A stretch of 64,000 nucleotides of DNA from Bacteroidota bacterium (GTDB lineage Bacteria; Bacteroidota; Bacteroidia; UKL13-3), in contig JAZKBU010000004.1 in assembly GCA_040388375.1 (NCBI GenBank), positions 372,001-436,000 on the forward strand, in the 5' to 3' direction. The position numbers were made by a program, and so were the translations under genes. The notes under the pieces were generated by a model that saw nothing but the letters and a program-made list of their open reading frames with translations, was not told the origin of the DNA and ran no database searches. Below are positions 16,739 through 25,769 of this stretch, in pieces; the stretch's first letter is position 1; each line of letters starts with the position of its first letter.

Positions 16739-17629
16739 TTAGTCTTCACTGGCTTTAAACAAAATCTCTTTTTCCTTTTTGCTTAAACTTTCATAGCCAC
16801 TCTTACTTATTTTGTCTAATATAGCATCTACATCAGCTTGATTAGGTTTGTTAAAAGGAGCTTGTGGAGTTACATTACCTTTTGCTGCTTTGTGATGCAC
16901 TTTAAGGTTTGATTTAGCCTTGGTTTTAAATATTTTTTTGATGCTTTCACTTACCTGATGCATGCCATTGGTAAAAGTATTATTGGTATACAAATATTTT
17001 ATAAATAAGAAACCCGAAAGCGCCCCACCCAAATGGGCAATTCTGCCTCCGGGGTTATCAGTAGGAATATTAACTAAATCAATTAAAACAGATACAAGCG
17101 CAATATACCTTAACTGTAAAGGAATAATACCAAATAACAATATAGTATGACGAGGTAATAAAGTAGCAGTAGCCACCACTACAGCCAATACACCTGCCGA
17201 TGCACCCAATGCATAAGAACCGTCTAAATTGGCATTGAATACAGGAAAAACATTATAAGCTAAAATATACAAAAGGCCACCAAATAAGCCACCAATAAAA
17301 TAAGTTTGATATACGCGCGTATTGCCTAAGTATTCATGCAGCAACATACCAAACCAATACAACCAAAGCATATTAAAGAGCAAGTGTAAAAAGCCCGCAT
17401 GAAAAAACATGTAAGTAACAATTCCCCAAGGCTGTTTAATAAAGTTACTTAGCTTGGCATACAGAAAAAAATATTGCTCTGCACCCGCAATAAGCGGAGT
17501 AGCCTGAAACAACCAAAACAGTACATAAGCCAAAGCAAAAACCAAATAAACGGCTACATTAATAGCAATAATACGTGTTACCGCATGATGGCTATTCAGC
17601 TTATATTTTATATCATCCATTAAAGACAT
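16739..17629 (-). CDS. Rhomboid-family intramembrane serine protease (longer member of a pair)
   Basis: A 296-residue polytopic membrane protein with about six or seven transmembrane helices. The catalytic serine is in LGASAGVL (about Ser143) and the catalytic histidine in RIAHLGGALSG (about His199). The HLLFNMLWLYWFG helix carries the oxyanion-side Asn/His. A soluble basic C-terminal tail of about 80 residues follows the membrane domain and ends in a short acidic segment. It is 9 bp downstream of a second rhomboid gene, and both follow mutL. Substrates are unknown. Confidence 0.9.
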   Translation of the reverse strand: MSLMDDIKYKLNSHHAVTRIIAINVAVYLVFALAYVLFWLFQATPLIAGAEQYFFLYAKLSNFIKQPWGIVTYMFFHAGFLHLLFNMLWLYWFGMLLHEYLGNTRVYQTYFIGGLFGGLLYILAYNVFPVFNANLDGSYALGASAGVLAVVVATATLLPRHTILLFGIIPLQLRYIALVSVLIDLVNIPTDNPGGRIAHLGGALSGFLFIKYLYTNNTFTNGMHQVSESIKKIFKTKAKSNLKVHHKAAKGNVTPQAPFNKPNQADVDAILDKISKSGYESLSKKEKEILFKASED

Positions 17630-17638
17630 ACGTATATC

Positions 17639-18394
17639 TTAATAAAGAGTTCTTCTGTTTGTTTTGTTCCAGTATTTAATCAAAATAAAACCAAATAGCA
17701 TACCGCCTAAATGGGCAAAATGGGCAACATTATCACCCGGGTTGTTACTGGCTCCCGAAAACAGTTCCAGCGCTCCCATTATAATTACAAAGTATTTAGC
17801 CTTGATAGGAATAGGAAAAAACAACATCATTATTTCCGTATTCGGAAACATCATACCAAAAGCCAGTAAAACACCATATACAGCACCACTGGCACCCACT
17901 ACCGGAATATTAATAAGCAAATTGAGATTCGCTGCATTGGCGTCAGTAAAATTATATCCTTTGTTCAGTACTTCAGCCCCTTCGGTAATTACCTGATTAA
18001 ATACATCAACAGGTAACAAACCTTTTAAATGGTTAAACTCAAAATACTTAACGGCTAAGTATAATAATGCGCCACCTAAGGCCGTTACTACATAATAAAT
18101 GCTAAAGCGTTTCCAGCCCCAGAAGTTTTCAATGGTAGAGCCAAACATCCATAAGCTAAGCATATTAAAAAATATATGGTTCAGGCTACCATGCATAAAC
18201 ATATACGTTAATAACTGAAAAGGTTTAAAATTAACGCTGGTAGGGTAGTACAAGCCAAATATTTTTGTTAAATCAATTACGTTTCTATCTCGTAAAACGT
18301 AAGTAGCTAAAAAAAATAAGCCATTAATAATTAATAAGTTTTTTACCGCAATAGGTAATACATTATGGCTAGGTGGACGGTATTGTTTATACAT
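17639..18394 (-). CDS. Rhomboid-family intramembrane serine protease (shorter member of a pair)
   Basis: A 251-residue membrane protease. The catalytic serine is in VVGASGAVYGVLLAFG (about Ser169), and the histidine in NVAHFAHLGGMLFGF (about His228). The helix LNHIFFNMLSLWMFG matches the family. It has no C-terminal extension, unlike its neighbour at 16739. It lies 13 bp after mutL and 9 bp before the next rhomboid gene, so all three are probably one transcript. The pair looks like an old duplication, but the sequences are now quite different. Confidence 0.92.
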   Translation of the reverse strand: MYKQYRPPSHNVLPIAVKNLLIINGLFFLATYVLRDRNVIDLTKIFGLYYPTSVNFKPFQLLTYMFMHGSLNHIFFNMLSLWMFGSTIENFWGWKRFSIYYVVTALGGALLYLAVKYFEFNHLKGLLPVDVFNQVITEGAEVLNKGYNFTDANAANLNLLINIPVVGASGAVYGVLLAFGMMFPNTEIMMLFFPIPIKAKYFVIIMGALELFSGASNNPGDNVAHFAHLGGMLFGFILIKYWNKTNRRTLY

Positions 18395-18407
18395 TTTTAT
18401 TTATTTT

Positions 18408-20255
18408 TTATTTAAACATATTGGCCAGTTCAGCCATGTTTAAAGTAAGTAAACAAGCTTTACCATCAGGCGAATATTTAGGTTCGCTGCAGGCAAAAAG
18501 TTCATCTACTAAACGGTTCATTTCATCATTGGCAAGCAAAGTGCCAGCTTTAATGGCTGCCTTTTTGGCTAAAATTTTGGCAATAAGCTCGTGTTTGCTT
18601 TCGCTTTGGCTTTTGTTGTTTTTATAGTTTCCTATTAAATCAAGCAATAATTCCTGCTCATTGTTGTATTGCATTTCGGCAGGTACACCATTTACCACAA
18701 AAGTATTTTTACCAAATTCATTTACATCAAACCCCAGCGTGCGTATCTCCGGCATTATTTCCAATAGTATGCTTTCATCAGCCGTATTTAAAGTAATGGC
18801 TTTTGGAAATAGCTTTTGCTGGCTGGCTATGGGTTGGTTTTGTATGGCTATTAAATATTTTTCAAACAATATACGCTCGTGTGCCGCCTGCTGATGAATC
18901 AATAACAAACCACTTTTAATCTGCGTAGCTATATACGTTTGCTGTATTTGTAAAAATTGCTGACCCGTTTGGTTTTCGTTATGGTTAATAAGCACCTGTT
19001 GTGTGTCAACATCATTATTTTCAGTTGGTAAATCACTTTGCGCTATTTTAAATAAATCTTCCCAATTGGTAGTTTGTTGTTTTTTAAAATTGCGGGCACT
19101 GGCATATTCCGTTTTAAACAATTCGTTTTTGCCAAAGCTGTTATTGTTAGCAGCAGTTTGTGTTTCGGGGCCTTGTATATTTTTAAAATGAGTTACTTGT
19201 TTGTTGTATAAATCAGTTTGTAAAAACTGGTTGTCATCGTAGCTGTTATCAAGCAAAGGGGAGCTGAAATTTTCACCCAATACCTTGCGGGTAATGGCTC
19301 GTAAAATCTGGTAAATATTACGTTCGTCCTCAAACTTAACTTCCGTTTTTGTAGGGTGTATATTTACATCTATTTTCGATGGTTCAATTTCAATATTAAT
19401 GCAGTAAAAAGGGTATTGGTCTTTGGCAATAATATTTTCAAAACCGCTTACAATGGCATGGTTTAAATAAGCATCTTTTATAAAACGGCTATTCACAAAA
19501 ATAAATTGTTCACCCCTGGTTTTTTTAGCTATTTCAGGCTTTCCTATAAATCCACTTACATTCATAATGGTAGTTTCCTCCGTAAATGGCAATAAGTTTT
19601 CTGTTTTCTTGTCGCTGAAAAAATCAATAATGCGCAGGTTTAAATCAGTAGGTTTTAAACTATGTATTTTATCATCGTTGTGAAACAAATCAAAAGCAAT
19701 ATGCGGATTAGCCAAAGCAGCCCTTGTAAACTCATCCACTATATGCCTGAATTCAACCGGGTTTGACTTTAAGAAATTTCTACGTGCAGGAATATTGAAA
19801 AATAAGTTTTTAACAGCAATGCTTGTTCCTACATTTTGCGCTATGGCTTCCTGTTTAACAATATGGCTTCCTTCAATTAAAATATAAGTACCAATGGTAT
19901 CATCAGCCCTTTTGGTTTTTAGTTCAACCTGCGCTACTGAGGCTACCGAAGCCAGTGCTTCTCCTCTAAAGCCCATGGTTTTTATTTTAAATACATCTTC
20001 AATGGAATTAATTTTTGAAGTAGCATGTCTTTCCCAACACATACGTGCATCCGTTTCACTCATGCCTTTACCATTATCAATAACCTGTACCAATGCTTTT
20101 CCTGCATCTTTAACAATGAGTTGTATATGAGTAGCACCAGCATCAATACTATTATCCAACAGTTCCTTTACAATACTTGCTGGGCGTTGAATAACTTCGC
20201 CAGCAGCTATTTGATTGGCAACGTGCTCAGGTAAGAGTTTTATTATATCCGACAT
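18408..20255 (-). CDS. mutL: DNA mismatch repair protein MutL
   Basis: MutL links mismatch recognition by MutS to strand removal. The 615-residue protein begins MSDIIKLLPEHVANQIAAGEV; an upstream ATG at 20339 would add an unrelated hydrophobic leader. GHKL ATPase motifs are intact: LLDNSIDAGATHI, VIDNGKGM, HATSKI and TMGFRGEALASV. A variable linker (about 335-430) is rich in Asn/Gln. In the C-terminal domain the usual DQHA(X)2E(X)4E endonuclease site reads HQQAAHERILFE. The ACR and CPHGRP elements also look degenerate (AKKAAIKAG; SPDGKAC). The endonuclease may therefore be inactive. Confidence 0.95.
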   Translation of the reverse strand: MSDIIKLLPEHVANQIAAGEVIQRPASIVKELLDNSIDAGATHIQLIVKDAGKALVQVIDNGKGMSETDARMCWERHATSKINSIEDVFKIKTMGFRGEALASVASVAQVELKTKRADDTIGTYILIEGSHIVKQEAIAQNVGTSIAVKNLFFNIPARRNFLKSNPVEFRHIVDEFTRAALANPHIAFDLFHNDDKIHSLKPTDLNLRIIDFFSDKKTENLLPFTEETTIMNVSGFIGKPEIAKKTRGEQFIFVNSRFIKDAYLNHAIVSGFENIIAKDQYPFYCINIEIEPSKIDVNIHPTKTEVKFEDERNIYQILRAITRKVLGENFSSPLLDNSYDDNQFLQTDLYNKQVTHFKNIQGPETQTAANNNSFGKNELFKTEYASARNFKKQQTTNWEDLFKIAQSDLPTENNDVDTQQVLINHNENQTGQQFLQIQQTYIATQIKSGLLLIHQQAAHERILFEKYLIAIQNQPIASQQKLFPKAITLNTADESILLEIMPEIRTLGFDVNEFGKNTFVVNGVPAEMQYNNEQELLLDLIGNYKNNKSQSESKHELIAKILAKKAAIKAGTLLANDEMNRLVDELFACSEPKYSPDGKACLLTLNMAELANMFK

Positions 20256-20330
20256 ATTTATTAAACACAAAAAACCGATAAAATAAGCACAATATGAAAT
20301 AAAGTTTATGCATATTTTTTGCAAAATAGA

Positions 20331-20359
20331 TTGCTTCATTTTTTACTTTATTATATTTG
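20331..20359 (+). promoter_or_regulatory. Candidate pth promoter
   Basis: TTG at 20331-20333 and TATATTTG at 20352-20359, 18 bp apart, match the Bacteroidota consensus. The ATG follows only 11 bp after the -7-like element, so the leader would be a few nucleotides long. Confidence 0.55.
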
Positions 20360-20370
20360 ACCATTAATCA

Positions 20371-20931
20371 ATGAAATATTTAATAGTAGGTTTAGGAAAT
20401 ATAGGTGCTGATTATGCGCAAACGCGCCATAATATTGGTTTTGATATTGCCGATGTATTGGCACAAAAACACCAGGTTAGTTTTGATGTAAACAAGCATG
20501 CAGAATATGCTGTAGCAAATACCAAAGGACGACAATTACATATTATAAAGCCTACTACTTACATGAATTTAAGTGGTAAAGCAGTTCGTTTTTGGATGCA
20601 GGAATTGAAAATTCCTATTGAAAATATTTTTGTTTTGGTGGACGATTTAGCCATAGATTTTGGCAAACTTCGTATTCGTGGAAATGGTAGTGATGCTGGC
20701 CACAATGGATTGAAAAATATTACCGAAGTTTTAAATACCCAAAACTACCCAAGACTAAGATTTGGTATTAGCAACAACTTCCCAAAAGGCCGACAAATTG
20801 ATTATGTATTGGGGCAGTGGAGCACCGATGAAAAAAAAGAAATACCATTTCTTATTCAAAAATCGGTTGATGCCGTGGAGTCTTTTGCCTTTAGAGGTTT
20901 AGCGCAAACCATGAATGAGTTTAATAAATAA
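20371..20931 (+). CDS. pth: Peptidyl-tRNA hydrolase
   Basis: This enzyme releases tRNA from prematurely terminated peptidyl-tRNA in the cytoplasm. It has 186 residues, the usual size. GLGNIG contains Asn10 and TRHNIGFD the catalytic His20. The block VDDLAIDFGKLRIRGNGSDAGHNGLKNI (in part, about 90-117) holds the conserved Asp and the GHNGLK signature. The stop codon shares a base with the ATG of the next gene (TAATG), suggesting translational coupling. Confidence 0.96.
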   Translation: MKYLIVGLGNIGADYAQTRHNIGFDIADVLAQKHQVSFDVNKHAEYAVANTKGRQLHIIKPTTYMNLSGKAVRFWMQELKIPIENIFVLVDDLAIDFGKLRIRGNGSDAGHNGLKNITEVLNTQNYPRLRFGISNNFPKGRQIDYVLGQWSTDEKKEIPFLIQKSVDAVESFAFRGLAQTMNEFNK

Positions 20932-22010
20932 TGCGTTTATTTATTAACCATATTCCATTTGTAATTGAATCGTTAAACGATTTAAAAACAATTGATACAA
21001 CCCAATTAAACAACAACCAACTAAAAGCATTTTTCTTTATTGAAAAATGGTATAAAGAAGAGCCCTTTACCTTTCATAGCTCAGGCAGTACAGGCATTCC
21101 AAAAGCATTTACTTTTGCAAAATCCGATGTTGTTTGGTCAGCTACGCAAACTATTGAGTACTTAAATTTAGTGGATGATAAACACCATTTTTTTATTTGT
21201 TTAGATATAGGTTTAGTTGCCGGGGCAATGCTTCTAGCACGTGCTATTTTGCTCAATGCTGATATAACTATTGTAAGTCCAAGTAGCAATCCATTTCAAG
21301 CTATAGATGTAAACCATGCGTACACCATAACCTCCTTAGTGCCTATGCAAATACAAGTAATTTTAGCAGAAGCAAATGGGGCAGGCATATTGAACAAATT
21401 TAAACATATATTATTGGGTGGAGCACCCATACATGCACAGTTAAATGCAGCTATTCAGCAGTTGGATTGCGAAGTATGGCACACGTATGGAATGACCGAA
21501 ACCCTTAGTCATATTGCTTTGCGTAATATTAAACGTGATGCTGAATTTCATTTATTGCCAAATAATTTTATAGCTTTAGATGAACGCCATTGTTTAAAAA
21601 TTAAAAATATAGTTACCCAAAATAAGTGGTTACAAACCAATGATATTGTAATTATAAGCAAGCAAACTTTTATGGTGGTTGGGCGCTATGATTTCATCAT
21701 TAACAGCGGTGGTTTTAAAGTAAATGCTTTAAAGGTTGAAGAAGAAATATTGATTTATTTGAACCAGCAACAGATACAAAACGTAGTGTTTTTTATAAGC
21801 AGTATTCCTGATGATTTATTGGGGCAGAAAGTAGTTTTAGTAATAAAGCAAGGGGCTTTTGCCAAACAATTATTTGAAAGCCTGCAAACAGCTTTAAAGC
21901 AAGTGCTACATCCTTATGAGGTACCAAAGGAAATGGTAGAAGTACCTCGTTTTTTTTATACACTTAGCCAAAAACTAGATAGAAATAAAATTATGTTACA
22001 AATAAAGTAA
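20931..22010 (+). CDS. menE: AMP-binding ligase, probably o-succinylbenzoate-CoA ligase
   Basis: A 359-residue adenylate-forming enzyme. MenE activates o-succinylbenzoate with CoA in menaquinone synthesis, the respiratory quinone of this phylum. The ATP loop is SSGSTGIPK (about 49-57). HTYGMTETLSHIALR is the A5 motif, VGRYDFIINSGGFKV the hinge region, and SQKLDRNK the C-terminal lysine motif. The short length is typical of Bacteroidota MenE proteins. No other men gene is in the window, so the substrate rests on family resemblance. Translation is coupled to pth. Confidence 0.75.
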   Translation: MRLFINHIPFVIESLNDLKTIDTTQLNNNQLKAFFFIEKWYKEEPFTFHSSGSTGIPKAFTFAKSDVVWSATQTIEYLNLVDDKHHFFICLDIGLVAGAMLLARAILLNADITIVSPSSNPFQAIDVNHAYTITSLVPMQIQVILAEANGAGILNKFKHILLGGAPIHAQLNAAIQQLDCEVWHTYGMTETLSHIALRNIKRDAEFHLLPNNFIALDERHCLKIKNIVTQNKWLQTNDIVIISKQTFMVVGRYDFIINSGGFKVNALKVEEEILIYLNQQQIQNVVFFISSIPDDLLGQKVVLVIKQGAFAKQLFESLQTALKQVLHPYEVPKEMVEVPRFFYTLSQKLDRNKIMLQIK

Positions 22011-22013
22011 ACA

Positions 22014-22046
22014 TAAAAAAAGCTGCCCTTTTGAGGCAGCTTTTTT
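22014..22046. terminator. Bidirectional terminator between menE and accD
   Basis: Stem AAAAAAGCTGCC / GGCAGCTTTTTT with a 7-nt loop, between two convergent genes. It ends directly beside the accD stop codon at 22048. Confidence 0.9.
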
Positions 22047-22047
22047 A

Positions 22048-22914
22048 TTATTCAGCTTTTGCAAAAGGCTTTTCAGCCCAAAGATGCAATAGCGTACTTA
22101 ATTGTTGTTTTAGTTGCGTACGTGGTACTATCATGTCTACAAAGCCATGTTCCAATAAAAACTCTGAGCTTTGAAAACCTTTTGGTAAGTCTTTACCAAT
22201 GGTTTCACGTATAACACGTGGTCCGGCAAATCCTATCAATGCTTCAGGTTCTGCTATATTCACATCACCAAGCATAGCAAATGATGCTGTAACACCACCT
22301 GTGGTTGGGTCGGTAAGTAAACTTATATAAGGTACTCCTGCCTGACCTAACAAAGCTAGTTTAGCCGAAGTTTTGGCCATTTGCATTAAACTGAATGCAG
22401 CCTCCATCATACGTGCTCCGCCTGATTTTGAAATAACCATAACCGGAATTCTGTTTTCGCGTCCGTAATCAATAGCACGGGCAATTTTCTCACCTACCAC
22501 GCTTCCCATACTTCCACCAATAAATCCAAAATCCATACAAGCTACTACCAGTGGCATATCATCTAAATTTCCAACACCTACACGCATGGCATCATCCATT
22601 CCTGTTTTTTTAATGGTTTCAGCTAAGCGATCTTTGTATGCTTTTGTATCTTTAAATGTTAAAGGATCAGTAGGTTTTATCTGGCTGAATAATTCTTGAA
22701 AAGTGCCTTCGTCAAACAATACTTCAAAATATTCTCTCGAGCCTATTTTATCGTGGTAATTGCAGTGCATACATACATACTTATTTGTTGCATGGTCTGA
22801 ACTCAATACCGCTTTTTTACAGCGCGAGCATTTATGCCACAATCCATCTGGTACTGATTTTTTATCAGACGTTGATGTCGTGATTCCTTCTTTTACTCTT
22901 TTAAACCAACTCAT
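22048..22914 (-). CDS. accD: Acetyl-CoA carboxylase carboxyltransferase subunit beta
   Basis: Half of the carboxyltransferase that makes malonyl-CoA for fatty acid synthesis. It has 288 residues. The N-terminal zinc finger has CSRC and CMHC (Cys29, Cys32, Cys48, Cys51). The crotonase-fold core shows VACMDFGFIGGSMGSVVGEKI, SGGARMMEAAFSLMQM and TDPTTGGVTASFAMLGD, which hold the oxyanion-hole glycines. accA is not in the window. It lies 72 bp after the aldolase gene. Confidence 0.97.
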   Translation of the reverse strand: MSWFKRVKEGITTSTSDKKSVPDGLWHKCSRCKKAVLSSDHATNKYVCMHCNYHDKIGSREYFEVLFDEGTFQELFSQIKPTDPLTFKDTKAYKDRLAETIKKTGMDDAMRVGVGNLDDMPLVVACMDFGFIGGSMGSVVGEKIARAIDYGRENRIPVMVISKSGGARMMEAAFSLMQMAKTSAKLALLGQAGVPYISLLTDPTTGGVTASFAMLGDVNIAEPEALIGFAGPRVIRETIGKDLPKGFQSSEFLLEHGFVDMIVPRTQLKQQLSTLLHLWAEKPFAKAE

Positions 22915-22986
22915 TTTTTGTAGTTTATAACTTTAAGCTTTTGGTAACCCAATAGAAAAATGAAGCTACCAAAAGCCTGATTGCAA

Positions 22987-24039
22987 TTACGCAATAGTAA
23001 TACTGTTATCTAAATAAACGTCTTGAATAGTGTTTAATAAAGCTATTCCTTCGTTCATAGGTTTTTGGAAAGCTTTACGACCACTGATTAAACCTTGTCC
23101 ACCTGCACGTTTGTTAATTACTGCTGTTGTTACTGCTTCAGCTAAATCGCTTGCACCTTTACTTTCTCCACCTGAGTTAATTAAACCTTGTCTGCCCATA
23201 TAGCAATTAGCTACTTGGTAACGGGTTAAATCAATAGGGTGGTCAGTAGTTAACTCGCTATATACTTTAGCATGTGTTTTACCGTGTTTAGTAGCATTGT
23301 AACCACCATTATTGGTAGGTAATTTTTGTTTAATAATATCAGCTTGAATAGTTACTCCTAAATGGTTTGCCTGACCTGTTAAGTCAGCAGCAGCATGGTA
23401 ATCAACACCATCTACTTTAAATGAATTATTACGTAAGTAACACCATAAAATAGTAGCCATACCTAATTCATGTGCGCGTTCAAATGCAGCAGCTACTTCT
23501 TGTATTTGTCTGCCTGATTCATCAGAACCAAAATAAATGGTAGCACCTACTGCTACAGCACCTAAATTGTAAGCCTCATCAACTGAACCAAACATAATTT
23601 GGTCAAATTTATTAGGGTAACTTAAAAACTCGTTGTGGTTAATTTTAACAATGAAAGGAATTTTATGTGCGTATTTGCGCGACATAGAAGCCAATACTCC
23701 GTATGTAGAAGCAACCGCATTACAACCACCTTCAATAGCTAATTTAACAATATTTTCAGGGTCGAAGAAAGCAGGATTTGGTGCAAATGAAGCTCCGGCA
23801 GAATGCTCAATACCTTGATCAACAGGCAAAATAGACATGTAACCGGTATTTGCTAAACGACCATTACCATATAATTGAGCAAGGCTACGCAATACTTGTG
23901 GAGTACGGTTGGTTTGTGCAAAAATACGATCTACAAAATCGCTACCTGGTAAATGAATATTTGATTTGCTAATAGTTTTACTTTCGTGATTTAAATAGTA
24001 ATCGGCTTTATCGCCAAGTAATTCAACAATTTTCGACAT
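22987..24039 (-). CDS. fbaB: Class I fructose-bisphosphate aldolase (DhnA/FbaB type)
   Basis: A 350-residue TIM-barrel aldolase that splits fructose 1,6-bisphosphate in glycolysis or works in reverse. Family blocks seen are [17 protein letters not shown] (about 66-82), [41 protein letters not shown] and a C-terminal [16 protein letters not shown] with [12 protein letters not shown], which bind phosphate. I could not assign the Schiff-base lysine with certainty. It is a single gene with a long upstream non-coding region. Confidence 0.9.
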   Translation of the reverse strand: MSKIVELLGDKADYYLNHESKTISKSNIHLPGSDFVDRIFAQTNRTPQVLRSLAQLYGNGRLANTGYMSILPVDQGIEHSAGASFAPNPAFFDPENIVKLAIEGGCNAVASTYGVLASMSRKYAHKIPFIVKINHNEFLSYPNKFDQIMFGSVDEAYNLGAVAVGATIYFGSDESGRQIQEVAAAFERAHELGMATILWCYLRNNSFKVDGVDYHAAADLTGQANHLGVTIQADIIKQKLPTNNGGYNATKHGKTHAKVYSELTTDHPIDLTRYQVANCYMGRQGLINSGGESKGASDLAEAVTTAVINKRAGGQGLISGRKAFQKPMNEGIALLNTIQDVYLDNSITIA

Positions 24040-24564
24040 AGTGTTATTTTTTAAAATGTATAGTTTTTAAATTTTTGAGCGGTGCAATTTATGCATTTTT
24101 ATGAATATATCATTTTTTTGCAGGCATGCTTGTAAGCAGTTGGAAATTAAATATTTTAATATGCTTATGGAGAGTATTTTGGTAAAAACAAAACACCCCA
24201 CTTCCTATTGGAAAGTGAGGCGTAATAGTTTATTTATAGGGCTTTTGGTTATTGGTTGGCTTCTGTCTAGTAATCCACTTAACAAATCAAAACTGATAAC
24301 ATTATCAATTACATTTATTTATTATTAGTTTTATCTAGAACCGATGAAGTAAAAAATAGGTAGCAATAACTTCACCCATTTTGTAACAGTTTGATTGCAA
24401 GGCATTAGTTAAAACATTCATTAATGTTCTTGTTTCATTTTGGGAGATATTTTGTTTATTTAAGAACCAAATAGAATTGTATTTCCTGTTTTATTTAACT
24501 TAGTAATAATTGTAAAGCCATTTGGTTTGCCTTAAATTTGGCGCTTTATTTTTTAAGATAATTC
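24040..24564. other. 525-bp gap between aldolase and cytochrome genes
   Basis: This AT-rich divergent region should hold the leftward aldolase promoter and a rightward promoter at 24510-24540. An imperfect hairpin lies at about 24193-24217 (CCCCACTTCC against GGAAAGTGAGG), and short ones at about 24344-24375 and 24414-24430. A 75-codon frame at 24101-24328 has no recognisable features and I do not call it. No tRNA or known RNA is recognised. Confidence 0.5.
24510..24540 (+). promoter_or_regulatory. Candidate promoter of the cytochrome gene
   Basis: TTG at 24510-24512 and a perfect TAAATTTG at 24533-24540, 20 bp apart, sit 24 bp before the ATG at 24565. Confidence 0.55.
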
Positions 24565-25254
24565 ATGAAAAACCTTTTTACAACTTTTGCATTAATAGTA
24601 TTTGCTGTTTTTTTATTAGCTACCTGTAAACACGAAGCCACTCAAATAATTATAACCAAAGATACCACCAATAACAACCCACCCGTAACACCTACACCAA
24701 CTTACGATTCGGTATGCTTTAATACGCAAATATTGCCTTTAATTACTTCTAGTTGTGCGCAAAGCGGCTGTCACGACCCTATTACTGAAGAGGAAGATTT
24801 AAACTTAACAACTTATTCAGCTATTAGTAAGTTAGCTAAAGATGGCGATTTGATTGAATATATTACCCATACAAAAGAATCAAAAAGAATGCCTCCACCA
24901 CCTCAGCCACGTATGGATACAGCCAATATTAGTTTAATTAAAAAATGGATTAAGGAAGGAAGAAGGAATACCATTTGTAATACCAGCAATTGCGATACTA
25001 CCAATGTAGCCTACGGTACACATATAGTTCCTTTAATGAATACGTATTGCAAAGCTTGCCACAATACAGGTAATAAAGAAGGTAATATAAATTTAGATAA
25101 TTATAGCGATGTGAAAAGTCAAACGCTTAGCGGAAACTTAATTTGTTCCATAACCAATACCGGCTGTAAGTTTATGCCACAGGGAGGCGCTATGTTAAGC
25201 ACTTGTAATATAAGGAAAATAAAAATTTGGGCGGCTAATAATTGCCCTCAATAA
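24565..25254 (+). CDS. Lipoprotein with two c-type cytochrome-like motifs
   Basis: A 229-residue lipoprotein: the signal peptide ends in LLATC (Cys about 21), followed by a Pro/Thr/Asn-rich linker. Two similar halves each begin IxPLxxxxC. The first has CAQSGCHD (C-x4-CH), the second the canonical CKACHN (CxxCH). Both are followed by a Met-containing segment (RMPPPP; CKFMPQGG) that could supply the sixth heme ligand. It resembles Bacteroidota proteins annotated as cytochrome c-like domains. The electron-transfer role and whether the C-x4-CH site binds heme are uncertain. It stands alone. Confidence 0.7.
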   Translation: MKNLFTTFALIVFAVFLLATCKHEATQIIITKDTTNNNPPVTPTPTYDSVCFNTQILPLITSSCAQSGCHDPITEEEDLNLTTYSAISKLAKDGDLIEYITHTKESKRMPPPPQPRMDTANISLIKKWIKEGRRNTICNTSNCDTTNVAYGTHIVPLMNTYCKACHNTGNKEGNINLDNYSDVKSQTLSGNLICSITNTGCKFMPQGGAMLSTCNIRKIKIWAANNCPQ

Positions 25255-25265
25255 GAAAACCTGCT

Positions 25266-25769
25266 TTACCAGGCTTTAGATTCTTTGCTCCAATATTCTA
25301 CCCTTACTCCGGCACTTTGTACATTTTGTAAAATATCATCGCGCATGTTTTGCTCCAGTGTAAATACGTGAATGCCTTGTTGTTTAAACTTCATTCGGGG
25401 TTTAAACTGTAATTGGTAACTGTATAAATTGCCTAAGCCTTTGCCCAACCATTTTCCCCTGTCGTCAGCTAAAACAAATTCTACACGCTCTTTACTTACC
25501 GATTTATCCGGTAGGGTTTCGCTAACCCACATAAACAAATTGCTGTACTTATAGTCGCCATTTATACGCAGGTTAATAAACAGGTTATAGTATTTAGTAG
25601 TATCAGAAATATTGATATCAAACTGTAAAGGCATTTTGTAATCCCACGCTAAAGCTGGTATTTCTTTGTTTTCATCAAATAAACGGTTTTCATCAGCACA
25701 AGAAGTAATGATGAACGATGCAACTAAAAAATAAATTATAATAAAGGCTTGTTTACTCTTTTTTATCAT
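25266..25769 (-). CDS. gldH: Gliding motility lipoprotein GldH
   Basis: GldH is a lipoprotein needed for gliding in Flavobacterium and is part of the accessory set around the T9SS/gliding machinery. The 167-residue protein starts MIKKSKQAF; the lipobox is FIITSC (Cys about 24). The core shows WDYKMPLQFDINISDTT, YYNLFINLRINGDY, YSNLFMWV and VRVEYW at the end, typical for GldH. The longer frame from 25850 is rejected because it lacks a signal peptide. Its start overlaps the PSP1 gene by 17 bp; holB-PSP1-gldH is a recurring order in the phylum. Confidence 0.85.
   Translation of the reverse strand: MIKKSKQAFIIIYFLVASFIITSCADENRLFDENKEIPALAWDYKMPLQFDINISDTTKYYNLFINLRINGDYKYSNLFMWVSETLPDKSVSKERVEFVLADDRGKWLGKGLGNLYSYQLQFKPRMKFKQQGIHVFTLEQNMRDDILQNVQSAGVRVEYWSKESKAW

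Noticed and set aside
20256-20339. Hydrophobic N-terminal extension of MutL
   Set aside because: MutL is cytoplasmic and the conserved N-terminus starts at the ATG at 20255.
24101-24328. 75-codon frame upstream of the cytochrome gene
   Set aside because: It overlaps the aldolase promoter region and has no recognisable domain; its one hydrophobic stretch is expected in AT-rich DNA.
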